Positions 12,101-22,560 of a DNA stretch of 64,000 bases are shown here, in pieces. Under the pieces are notes generated by a model. It saw nothing but the letters and a program-made list of their open reading frames with translations. It was not told where the DNA came from and ran no database searches. Source of the stretch: Klebsormidium nitens (lineage: Eukaryota > Streptophyta > Klebsormidiophyceae > Klebsormidiales > Klebsormidiaceae); the NCBI GenBank assembly GCA_000708835.1, contig DF236996.1, positions 154,397 to 218,396 of the forward strand, read 5' to 3'. Made by a program: the position numbers and the translations under genes. Numbering within the stretch: position 1 is the stretch's first letter; each line of letters starts with the position of its first letter.

Positions 12101-14870
12101 TGATCCAAACGGGGAACTCCTTCAAATACAGGCCGTCAGCAGATACTCGGGCATCGAAAACGGCCTCAGTCGGCTTCCAACAAAAAAGCAATTGGCGCCG
12201 GCTTACTTTCAGTAGCTTGTACTCGGGTTTCGTCTCGAACTCCTGCCCCGCGAACGCGAAGCACGGCTTTGAGCCCGCCATGACTTGCGACGCCACCTTT
12301 GGGAACTCCTTCAGGCTACGAAAGCGGTCCACCTGCGCACCGACGACAGCCGTTCAGAACCCGCCACGAGATAACCGGCCACGAGATCTCAGATGGATCG
12401 TCTGATCGGAACATTCGGTATTGACGGTGGGGAGAAGGGGCTGTCAGAACGGATCAAGGGAGAACGTGGACTCCCGAGCTGATATAAGAGACCCCTCCTA
12501 ACTATTACCCCTACAATCGACGGTCTGGATTTCCGAATTCATCCATTGTGACCGTCGATCAGAGTCGTCAGAATGGACAGGGGGTCCCTAGGAAGTCTGA
12601 CGGGAGTCCCTGTTCTCTTTCTGTCCGTTCTGGCAGTGAAGGTGGTGTCTGTAAGGCCCGAGAGCTATTTTTGACCCCACGACTTTATGAATCAGCCATA
12701 AGTTCAACTGGAACATCTGACCGTTGAAAACTGCATGGCAGGAAGCCCGGGTGTTCTTAATTACAGCCTCGGTCAGCTTTCGTTTACCCGTTTATGCTAC
12801 TGCCGTCAATTCATGGCATGACCTCGTCACTTTGAGTGACCCTACTCAGACTCTCAGAACAGTACAATTGTGCGCCTGATCTGAAGGAAGAAGTCCATCA
12901 CACCGTTTTTCCCAGAGCGCCGTGAAGGCAACATTCAACGATCAAGAATTACATCTGCCAAAGGTAGACGTAAAGCCCTAGACTGGTATACCCGCCAAGC
13001 TTATCAAGTTACCCGGTTCAGTGCGCAGATTACCCTTCGCCATGGACGATATGAAGGAAACTACTATCACGACTCAACATCGATGTTTGAAAGCTTGATC
13101 CGTCCGAGGGCTACCAAAGACGAACTTGAGTTGAATTCAGTAGTGTCCTGCTCGGAAAGTTTGAACCCCTGTGTGCTCTACAATGCACCATTTCTTCATA
13201 CCGGTTTGAGCCCCTTGAAAAGAATAACTCGTTTTGCAACCCCTTGACCTTCAAGCGTGAGGGCTGAAACATAGGCCCCGGGACCATGGAAATGCTTCAG
13301 ATGCAATTTTTCGTGCCCTTGGTTTCTATCCTCACCCCGAGCTCGACCATGTCGTAGAGATGGTGGTCGAACATCCTGCCAAGCACGAGGTTGTGCGGCC
13401 GCTTCTTGGAGTGGGAGGCAAACTGCAAACAGGCAATCAAAAACTGTCAATATAAGTTCCAGGATGTCACATAATGAGAGTGCACAAGCCCCTCCTTCAC
13501 TGATGTTGTGATGAACACCGGAAACAACCACAGCCATGTAATGTTTCTTTTGATACACAATTTGCAGCAGGGGCCCAAATCGAAACTGACAATTGAACTA
13601 ATTTCAAACTTTCTAAAGGCGGAAATCAAATCAAATCAATCGGGGGGCTGGCGGAAGGTTCGAAGGAGAAAACTACAAACCAGTGCGCCAGAAGCGCCCC
13701 TCACATGACTGGCATGATCACTGCTGAACCCCTCTAAGAAGTAGGCCAGTTACCACAACTCCATCGCGTATTCGCAAGGCTCATTGTCATTTGTAACCCT
13801 CGTCAAAACTGGATACCAACAAAGACTTATCGGAGATCCTCCAACGACAAATGCACAATCATTTTCAAGATCTCACACCAGATTGGATTCAACACTTTGC
13901 TTTTACCCACTCCAAGCCAGAATGCCAAAACCACAAAATATCACTAAAAATCGGAGGGCTGGCTAACATGCAGTCAACCAAGAGAAAGAGGAGCTATTTG
14001 AAAAGCTAATTGGGCCCCAGGAAATTGGAGCACTCACTGCGAACATACTGCAATCGTGTTGCTGCGCGAGCCGCTCAAGCGGTTGCTCCATGCCCCCCTC
14101 AAACGGCCGGATGTTCTCATTGTTGCGTGTCAGCTTTTTGGCCTGCTCTTCGAACCTTTTCAGCGTGTACAGCTCTGAAATCACGTTCTTGATTACAGCG
14201 CTGGTTTTACCCCCAAACAGCAGGAGTGCGTTCTTTGGGTTCTCATCCTGCAATTAGTGCGGCGCAATTGTGTCACTTTCGAGGACACTTGTGATTGAAC
14301 AAGCTGAAAAGTGCTCGTGTATCCGTCAGAGGGTATCAGCAATGAATCGGAAGCAGATGGGAAAGGACAACTGGTGGGGCATTCTCATTCTCCATGCACG
14401 GCTTGATTGGGGTCCTTCTGAGATTGGGGCAAACAAGGAGAAATGGAACTTCAGGGTCTGCACGTGGGTCCATTAAGCTGAAATAAAAGTGGTTGGTGGT
14501 AAACACTCGACATGTATTATGTAATGCCGCAAGATAGATGGCGAATGCAGTGAGCGGTAACGCTACTGGCTTGATGGTAATGGCAGGCCCAAACCTCTGA
14601 GACTATCCAAATTTTTCCAAGAGACAAGAGGGTAGGACCAAACCTCTACCACTGCTTCATCAAGAAGAAGAATGCTGACGGAGAGTCAGGTGCCACTCGG
14701 CCGTCCAAACCCTAATTCACCGCAAATTCATTAATGCCACTCTGATCAAGAAGTGCTTAACCCTATTCGTCAGAGCGACCAGGGGCGGCGACACTCACCA
14801 GCTTCGGAGCTCGCTTTGCGAGCACTCGCTCGCCCTTCTTCGTCTTGGGCTTCAGTATTTTAGTCGCCAT
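9198..14870 (-). CDS. RPF2: Ribosome production factor 2 (Brix domain), 9 exons
   Basis: Nine minus-strand exons close perfectly: 14870-14799, 14247-14038, 13422-13336, 12332-12207, 11764-11711, 11293-11204, 10580-10455, 9927-9862 and 9374-9198 (1008 nt, 335 aa). RPF2 works with RRS1 to bring the 5S RNP into pre-60S ribosomes in the nucleolus. Diagnostic stretches in order: N-terminal [57 protein letters not shown]; the C-terminal Brix block [15 protein letters not shown] and [10 protein letters not shown]; then [12 protein letters not shown] and [14 protein letters not shown]. The tail is basic (AKRRRIRED), as expected of a nucleolar RNA-binding protein. All eight introns are phase 0. The length fits the family. 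Unlike the neighbours, its introns show no obvious copies of exon edges. Confidence 0.95.
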
Positions 14871-16026
14871 AATTTCTATCGCATCTGAATGCTGATTTGT
14901 ATGTTGGATAAACTTTCACCACCTTTGATTTGGGCTGCTCCTTTCCGGCAGATAAAGATGAAACGTTCGAATGTGACCACCTTAAAGCGCTCCACACTTG
15001 CAACCAACGCTAGCATAAGCTGCGCGCTGTCACGAAGTGTGAGAAATGAAAGCAAACTTGCAAGCCGGCCTGTTCACCTCAGCTGATTCAAAGCGGGGAA
15101 GCTGGGGGGCCTCGTCGTGCCGCTCTCACTTTCTCTCCTCAACCGCACGCTAGCCCTCAAGTTCGTAAGAGGGTTTCCAACGAGGCCCACGAGCAGCGTC
15201 GCTGGTGACCGTGCCTCGCGGGCGGCCTCGATGCGCGCTTCGACTGCGCGGCCGCGGACTCGCTCTCCCGCGGCCGCCTGCCGGGCGCGGACGGCGCGTC
15301 GGGTCTGGTTGGCTGCACGTGAATCCTACGCGTCTTTCGACGCAAAAAGAGCGACCTTGCTCCTGCCGTTGTAAACGCAAAAGGGGCCCACTCATGCACG
15401 AGCAGCAGGTATCAGCGTCAGCATCCTAGAGCACATCCACAGCTCATGACCCGCGCAGCTTCCGAATTGAGAGCCGCACGTTTAAACTTTCAGCGTCAGA
15501 AGGGGTGGAGAAATCTGATTGCTCTAATCCTATGATGCGACAACGCGCATGTCTGCGCGAGAGCCTGGCATCGAGCTCTTACTATGATCGAAAAGATATT
15601 GGAGATTTGTCTGGCAGAAAGGGAAGGTATAGGCTTTGACGTCAACTCAAGACGATAAGACGATGATCAAGAGTGCAAATGCTCTAAGATTGCATTTAAT
15701 AATCTCCACGCCAATCGGGCTAAAAGTCTTGACCGGCTCCCTGTTGACCAGACTCTGCTAGTTAAGACGAATCCAGGCAACTTGAGCTCAAGCAAGCTGC
15801 TTCCGGCAAAGCAACTCTTCCGAGCAACATCACTCGGCAAAGCACTTGGATCCACCTTCCATTCAAAGCGCCCATCGCTCACAAATCTCACCCTTCCCCT
15901 CCCCCCACGATTGACCTCAACGTCCGCACCCCCCTCGCGGGCACCGCCCGGTTGTGGCGCACGCACCACCCGGTCCTCGACCACACCATAAACCGACCCC
16001 CCCGAAAAAGTACCCCGGTCGAGCAT
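14871..16026. promoter_or_regulatory. Divergent intergenic region between RPF2 and the MDR reductase
   Basis: About 1.15 kb separates two divergently transcribed starts, so it should hold both promoters and 5' UTRs. A CpG-rich block lies at about 15175-15310 and a TGACGTCA palindrome (bZIP-type site) at 15637. Pyrimidine-rich sequence at 15880-16010 fits a 5' UTR. No TATA box is confidently placed. Confidence 0.4.
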
Positions 16027-19000
16027 ATGGCGGGCCAAGACCAGCGCGCGGTGCTGATCCGCAAGTTCGACCAGGCGCACTACCTGGACTATCTAGAGGT
16101 GGGGAGGCGCCCCAAGCCGCAGCCCAAGGATGGCGAGGTGCTCATCCGCATGCTGGCCCGCCCCATCGATCCGGCAGGTGGGGGTTTGGGTTCTCAACGG
16201 AATGCTGGCGGAACTTGTGTCTTGTGTGGGTTTTGGTTTCATTTGTGGTGTTCTGACGGAATCTGTTCCTTGAGTGCTCATTCTGCGGAATTTACGGAGC
16301 TTGTGTCGAAGGGGGTGAGAATGTGGGACGAAAGAGTCTTTCTAGACAGATAGCGGACGGAATCCCATTTTGCAACAGAGAAGGTATTGCAAAGTGAACT
16401 TAGAAGCATTAGGGGATTTATGAATAATCCCCTCCGTTGTTGGAACGAAGGCGAATCATTCGTCTGGCAAGGATCTGATGCCAAAATCGTGCTTTCGTTT
16501 TTACGGCTCGCTTCTGGCATGTATCCTATATGTGAGGAATGGAGCTCGTTTAATCGAGGGAAGCTAGCATGGCATTCTCGCAGTTGGTGCATGCCTTGCT
16601 CACGGGAAGCTTTTCAGCATTAGCGCTTTTCTGACGTCTGCGAGATTCGACTTCCAGATGCTTACATGCTTCTTTCATTGCGAGCATTGCGTGCATGCAC
16701 TGCTTTTCGTGCTAAGTCAGTATATTTAAGTCCGAAATACACGCTCCTTTCTTGAGAAGGGCGAAGTGTTTTGGAAACTGCGCCCGTAAGAAAGTATGGG
16801 ATTCTTATATCGGATTCGACCTGCTCTGCGCGGCATTATTTTCACGAGCTCGTGCAACTGCTTTATCCAACGGACTCTCCCTTTGAATCTATCATCCCAC
16901 GTCGTCTTGCATTTTGATCAGCGCATCACTCTACCTTCAGATACTTTTCATTGACATTTCTCAATTGTGAGAGATGATTTTCCGTCTCTGTATCTTCTTT
17001 AGGCAGCTTCACGCTCAGGGGCATCGCTTCTGACAGTCCTCCTACAGTTTTCCCGCTTGTTTCTCACACGCTTTTGGCCTTTAGCATTTAGTGGTCCGAA
17101 AGTTTGTGGATTTGAACCTTCGAAGTGCAAGTGCAGACCCCTTTGTTCCTTAGAAAGTCCCTGTCCTGACGTCACTCCCTGCAATATACTCACATGCCAA
17201 AGCAAGGACCTTGAGTGTGCGTAAGTCTCTCAGACTCACCCGCAGACTATTTTTTGTAGGACAATAAAAAATTGTTGCATCGATCCTGAGAGGAGCATTC
17301 AGTTTCGAACACTTTATCCCGTCCAAACGCTCCTGTCTGCAGACACTGTCTCGCTCAGGGGCATCTAAGTTTGCTCCCCTGCACAAGTTTGCACGAACAT
17401 TTAACCTTTGTTTTTGCAGACGTTCTGTCTCTCAAGGGCATCTATCCTGGCTTTCGCCCGAGCGAGCTTCCGGCGGTACCGGGCCTGGAGGGCATGGGCA
17501 AGGTCGAGGAGGTGCGCACATCTCTATTTTCTTCCTTGTTTCCCTTATCTGCTTTTGATATTCTTTTCTAGGATTCCATTGCAGCCGCAGACGTCAGCAC
17601 TGCTATTTGACGGCGAATTCAGTATCTCTTTTGGGCTCCTCTTTGACTGAGCGGAACGACTCAACCAAAGCATCTCTCGTCGAGGCTCTGTGGACCCGTC
17701 TGAACGCAATTTTTATTCCCCCTGCTTTCTGTGCCATTTCGGCGTCAACTGGTTGTAAACCCAGGGGGATGTGAAGTGCAGATGTACGCATCATATGCAT
17801 AAGAAGGCGCATCGTGTCCGTTTGAGCGGATTTAGGCCGGCGGCACCGTTCGACTGAATATTGGACATATCTATTGAGACCCAATGACATTAAGGTCTGG
17901 GGTTGGCTCAAAAGGAAGCCAATCCTCACCACCTTACCGGATGGGGCTGGACGAGCTCTGGGTTTTCGATCCTGGGACTTCGCTATGTTTTCTTGAAGAC
18001 CAGGAGTGGACGTTTTCAGGCCCCCTTATCGATGGGGATTGACGTGGATATGTCCGGCTTGTCTGGAACTTCCTAATTCGCACCTTAAATCAATCTATTA
18101 CCGAATCCGTTGGATCGGCTAACCCGGTGCGGGTTCCTTAACGGAGCAAAAACTGTGCGCTTTTCAGCTAACCCGTGCGCTTTCAAATCGCCGCCGTCAA
18201 GGTCAAGACCGGGTTCTGCTCGAAGAATGTCTTGCCTTAAAAGCTGACAAGAAGTCCTGAAAATGGGTTGAGAAGAATACCCCGGTTCTATTACCCGTCC
18301 CGAAGATGGCTAATACGTCAACGTATCTGGGGGTTGGAAGCCGGGTTATGGTCAAACATGATTTTCCTAGGACACTGACTCCAAGCTCTGGAGTCAATTT
18401 GGACGGAGGTGCCAGGTTATCCTAACCCAGGTTCTGGGATCAGATCGAACGGTGCTAACCCGAATTACAATCCCCTTCCGCAGGTGGGTCATCACGTCAC
18501 CGCCCTCGAGGTTGGAGACCGGGTGGTGCCCCTTCTAGCGTCCGACTACGCCAAGCACGGCAACGGATCCTGGCAGGTGAGCAGCTCTCCGACGGACACT
18601 TGGCTCAAATTCAAGCCGTAAACTCCGTCCTCGTCGTAAGAGCAGTGAATTCGTCTAGAAACGATCACTCGCAGTGCGGCAACGGTCCCGGCAGGTGGGC
18701 AGCTCTCCGTTGGACACGTGGCTTAAACCTTCGGAGTCGATATCTCGCCCTTCGTACCGGCAAAGAAATATCCATTCAATAGGAATTGGAACTGTGTTTC
18801 TCTGTGCCGATGTCTAGGGATGAGAACGTACGCTGCGAAAACGAGCACTGCAATTGGCGGCCTCAATGTTGGTTTGACCGTTAAGGCAGAACACGAGACC
18901 GAAGGTTCTGACATCAACGGAAATATTCCGAGATTTCCTTCCGAGCGTTATCCATTCTATCAGGAGGTGTGAAGAATCTCACGCTAGCTTTGGCGCGCTA

Positions 19001-22000
19001 CTCATAAGGAAACAGGTTCCACTTCTGTTCCGTTTCAGCCATATGGCTTTTTTGTCAGGCAGATGCACGCTTTGCACAACGGATCCATGAGCGTTCTTTG
19101 ACTCAACGGCAAACATCGTCTTTCAGCCCATCTTCTGCTTCTGACGCCAATACCAAAACTTCGAGCTCGCCATGTCTTGCAGCTTTAATCGCGGCCGCTC
19201 AAATCAAGTCATCCGCTGGTTCTAAGGCTTAAAATCTTGACAGTTGTCCTTTTTTCTTTCTTCCAGGAGTTCATCGCGGTCAAGGCGAGTGACGTCGTGG
19301 TGATGCCGGACAGCATCACGGACGGCGAGGCGGCGCAGTTCTTCGTCAACCCGTGGACGTGCCTCGGCCTCTACCGCTCCATCAACCCCAGCGCCGGCGA
19401 CTGGGTCATCCAAACCGCGGCCACGTCGGTGCTCGGCAGGCAGTTCATCCAGCTGTGCAAGCACAAGGGCGTCAAGGTGGGAAAGCGCTCAAATCCGGTT
19501 AAACAAACCAAGTATTTTAAGCGTTTCAAGATCTGGTAAAAGGAGTGAGTGGGTCATCCAAAGCGCGGCGACTTCGATTCTCAGGAGGCAGTTCATCCAG
19601 CTGTGCAAGCACAAGGGCGTCAAGGTGAGAATACGCTCAAATGCGGGTTATTTGAGTTGGTTAAGGGTTTGGAGAGTTGGTTTGGTTGATAGGTCTGCGA
19701 GGGAGTGGGTTATTCAAACGGCAGCAACGTGGTGCTCGGGCGGCAATTGATCCGGCTGCCCAAGCACAAGGGCGTCAAGGTGGGAATGCACTCCAATCCA
19801 ATTTGTTGCAGAAACTGGGTAAGGATTTGCAAGGGTGCTCAAAACAGGATGAAATAGCCAGGGAGTGGATCCTCGAACCGCGGCAACCTGACTTCATGCA
19901 ACTTAAAAGTAGTACAGGGGCGTGGATTTGACAATGCGCTCGAATCTGAGTACGGGTCTGGATTAGACATACGTTGATTGGCTTTGGGGGAGAAGCCTTG
20001 TAGAACGGGGCCACTTCCGTGCTTGGAGTTTTATGCAGCCTTGGAAGCAAGGCGTTAAGCTGAAATCCTTCTCAGAACGCGAAGAGGCTTCTGCGCTGAG
20101 CCTTTCTCTGTTTCGAATTTGCTCAACGGGATTTTTAAACCTTTCTTAACGAAACGTGCTGACTTGTGCATAACGTCATCATTCGCAGACGGTGAACCTG
20201 GTGCGGCGGCCCGAGGCGGCGAAGGAGGTGCATCTTTATGGTTCAAACCCCTTTTCCCCAGTCATCGCCGAAGCGAACGCTGACGTGCGACGTGCTGACG
20301 TGTACATGACGTCATCCTGACGCAGACGGTGAACCTGGTGCGGCGGCCCGAGGCGGCCAAGGAGCTGCTGGACCTGGGCGCTGATGTGGTGCTCTCACAG
20401 GACGACCCGTGCCTGGCCGACAAGATCCGGAACGCGACCGGGCCATCGCTGGCGGTCGGGGCGATCGACCCGGTCGCGGGCAAGCTTACCAAGGTGCGCC
20501 ACGTGGCAATCATGCATTGGGCGCCCGGCTTTCGCTACGGTGGCAGGCTTTGTGGAAGCCAAAGATTATGTGTGAGGGTTCGCAGCTAGGATCAACATAC
20601 GAAGTGGGATTCTTACCAAATAGCAGGTTCCGCACTTTGTGCATCGTGTCGAAAGGTTCCGTTGTTTCCGTTTTGGTCGCGACCATCACGCCATTCTCGA
20701 GAGGCTGAGAGGCCGCACGGCCAAGAGCACTTTGTTTCCCTCTTTCTTTCGTTCCTTCCGTTTTGGATTTTTGTGATACCTCGCGAAGAGATTCGGAGAT
20801 TCCGTTCCTCGCCAATGTCCCCAATGAATGCCGCCATCCCGTCTGTCTGCAAAATCTGACAAGATTAGTGCATGTGGAAGCGTCGGTGTTCTCAAAGCAT
20901 TTCTGAGCCGCCTGAATTTCTCAGATGCGACGCAGTTAAGTGATAAGACAGAACAAATCGACTTAGTGCTTCATTCGGTGACGGCGTGCGTGTAAGAATT
21001 TGTGTTGTATTCGAAAAATCCGAGAGGCACGGTGCTCCTTCAAACTGTTTCCTTCCGTCTCCTCGCCGTTCCGCCGCCCCGCTGTTCCTAGACGCGCGGA
21101 CAGAATGCGTGTGCAAGGTCGCATTAGCGTTCGATGCGAACATGCGACTCCTTTTATCCTCACTTCTCCCGACCGTAACCTTCTGCTTTCCCACGGTTTC
21201 ACAACTGCTTATTCCATTCCGCCATTCCGCTGTTCCCCCGCCGCTGACGGAGTGTGTGCCGGATGAAGGGTGCGTGTCCCAAGACCCGTTCTTGGGCAGC
21301 GCTTAGACGTCTCAACTTGCTCATGTCCCCTTTTGGAGGCCACAGAATCTGCTCCCCTCTCCGCAACTGCTGATCCGGTCCGCCGTTCCGCTGATCCGCA
21401 GCCGCTGACGGAATGCGTCCGCGAGGACGCGTGCGTGTACCCGTACGCGTTCCTGGGCGGTGCAAAGACGCATACTGAGCTTTTTCATTCACTTCCGAAT
21501 CGCGATTTCTTTGTTCTCCGCGGTTTCCGCGAACTTTCCTGATCCGTTCCGCCGTTCCGCCGTTCCGGAGCGCTTACAGAGTGTATGCGCAGGACCCGGG
21601 CGTGTGCGTTGACCTGGGAAGCGCCAAAACCGCCGAAGACGCTTAATACGTAATCTATAACAATGCTCTCCGCCTTTCCGAAGCCGTCTTCTCACTGCTC
21701 AATTGACTCCGCCGTTCCGCCGTTCCGCAGCCCCTGACGGAGTGCGTCCGCGAGGACGCGTGCGTGTATTTGTACGCGTTCCTGGGCGGCGCGGACGCGA
21801 TCGTGAACACGATGGACCTGCTGTTCAAGCACGTGAAAGTCACCGGCTACTGGGTCTCGCGCGACTTCCACCTCATGTCGCGCGAGGAGCGCCAGAAGGA
21901 AGCCGCCACGGTGAGCCGCCCACCAGAATTTCGAAAGTTGTCGTCCTCAGAATTGGTAAATCGTTGCACCGGCAATTGAGTGATAAATGAGGACTTTCAT

Positions 22001-22560
22001 GCATCGCCAGGAGGAAACCCCAACGATGAGCCACACCGACCAGTTAAGGATCGCTGACCCTTCCTTTTCAGAAGAATCTTATTTGTACAGTGGCAATACA
22101 TTGAGATATGAGGGCTCGCATGCGTGCTGGACGAATTCCAACCGGAAAAACTCGGCTGGTTCCAAGGTGTGCTGTCCAGAGAACCCGGAAAACTTGCAGA
22201 TCTTGAACCTGATCCAGCAGACACAATCTTCGCAAGAGCAGCAGCAGCCATCAAACGGACTCCGATTCAGAATCCGACTTAGCTCTTTGTGATTCTCCCC
22301 GCAGGGTGATCGACCCGATGTAGCAAAAGAACGACCAGGGCAAGAAATGAAAGAACCAGTGGTTGATTCACAGTCGACTTATCTTGGAACTGATGAGCTG
22401 ACGTCACATTCCCGCGCAGGTGATCGACCTGATCCAGCAGAAGGTGATCAGCACCTCGGAGGGCCCGCACTTCGACCTGGCTGACGTCAGGGAGGCCGTC
22501 ATCAAGGCGCAGGAGCCGACGTCCAAGCGCGGCGGCGGGAAGGTCATGCTCGTCGGCTGA
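16027..22560 (+). CDS. MECR: Enoyl-thioester reductase-like medium-chain dehydrogenase (MECR/ETR type), 7 exons
   Basis: Exons 16027-16177, 17420-17511, 18484-18576, 19267-19476, 20326-20493, 21731-21910 and 22420-22560 join in frame (1035 nt, 344 aa). Family marks of the zinc-free MDR enoyl reductases are visible: GVEGMG-like PGLEGMGKVEEVG, GDRVVPL, NPWTCLGLYRSI, the nucleotide-binding region GDWVIQTAATSVLGRQFIQL, then TVNLVRR and VKVTGYWVSRDFHLMS. The known role of MECR is NADPH-dependent reduction of trans-2-enoyl thioesters in mitochondrial fatty-acid synthesis. The usual NSGVGQ turn is replaced by TSVLGRQ, so cofactor use should be checked. The start is uncertain: an in-frame ATG at 15952 would add 25 residues, and a transit peptide could lie on an undetected upstream exon. 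A quinone-oxidoreductase role is the main alternative. Every intron carries degraded copies of adjacent exon edges. Confidence 0.88.
16995..17370 (+). repeat. Two intronic copies of the acceptor edge of MECR-like exon 2
   Basis: The acceptor and first ~25 bp of the exon starting at 17420 recur in degraded form at about 17330-17370 (including TCTGCAG and CTCAGGGGCATCT) and at about 16995-17030 (CGCTCAGGGGCATC). Both lie upstream of the functional exon in intron 1. Confidence 0.7.
18190..18728 (+). repeat. Copies of both edges of MECR-like exon 3 in the flanking introns
   Basis: Upstream of the exon at 18484-18576, weak copies of its first half (the part encoding HVTALEVGDRVV) occur at about 18190-18218 and 18305-18352. 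Downstream, a clear copy of its last 20 bp plus the donor and about 30 bp of intron lies at 18674-18728. The exon is therefore flanked on both sides by copies of the nearest edge. Confidence 0.7.
19542..20060 (+). repeat. Four downstream copies of the donor edge of MECR-like exon 4
   Basis: The last ~85 bp of the exon ending at 19476, with its donor and the first ~25 bp of intron, recurs at about 19542-19650, 19697-19804, 19857-19950 and 20006-20060. The first copy keeps an intact GTGAG donor and most codons of QFIQLCKHKGVK. The second has an indel, the third is poor and the fourth barely recognisable, so similarity falls with distance from the exon. Confidence 0.9.
20160..20228 (+). repeat. 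One upstream copy of the acceptor edge of MECR-like exon 5
   Basis: About 35 bp of upstream intron, the CGCAG acceptor and the first 39 bp of the exon (encoding TVNLVRRPEAAKE) are nearly identical to 20290-20365. The copy then meets a GTGCAT donor-like word, so it could act as a 39-nt in-frame cryptic exon. Confidence 0.9.
21063..21625 (+). repeat. Four upstream copies of the acceptor edge of MECR-like exon 6
   Basis: The CCGTTCCGCCGTTCCGCAG acceptor region and the first ~75 bp of the exon at 21731 recur at about 21063-21140, 21213-21308, 21372-21471 and 21541-21625, a period of roughly 160 bp. The copy at 21372-21471 is nearly perfect and still encodes PLTECVREDACVYPYAFLGG after an intact acceptor. 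All stop before the rest of the exon. Confidence 0.92.
22195..22330 (+). repeat. Two upstream copies of the acceptor edge of MECR-like exon 7
   Basis: The acceptor plus VIDLIQQK-encoding start of the exon at 22420 recurs at about 22300-22328 (with an in-frame stop) and as a shorter match, AACCTGATCCAGCAG, at about 22205-22220. Confidence 0.7.

Noticed and set aside
15117-15430. Several overlapping Arg/Ala-rich frames on both strands
   Set aside because: They are by-products of a GC-rich CpG block in the RPF2/MDR divergent promoter region.
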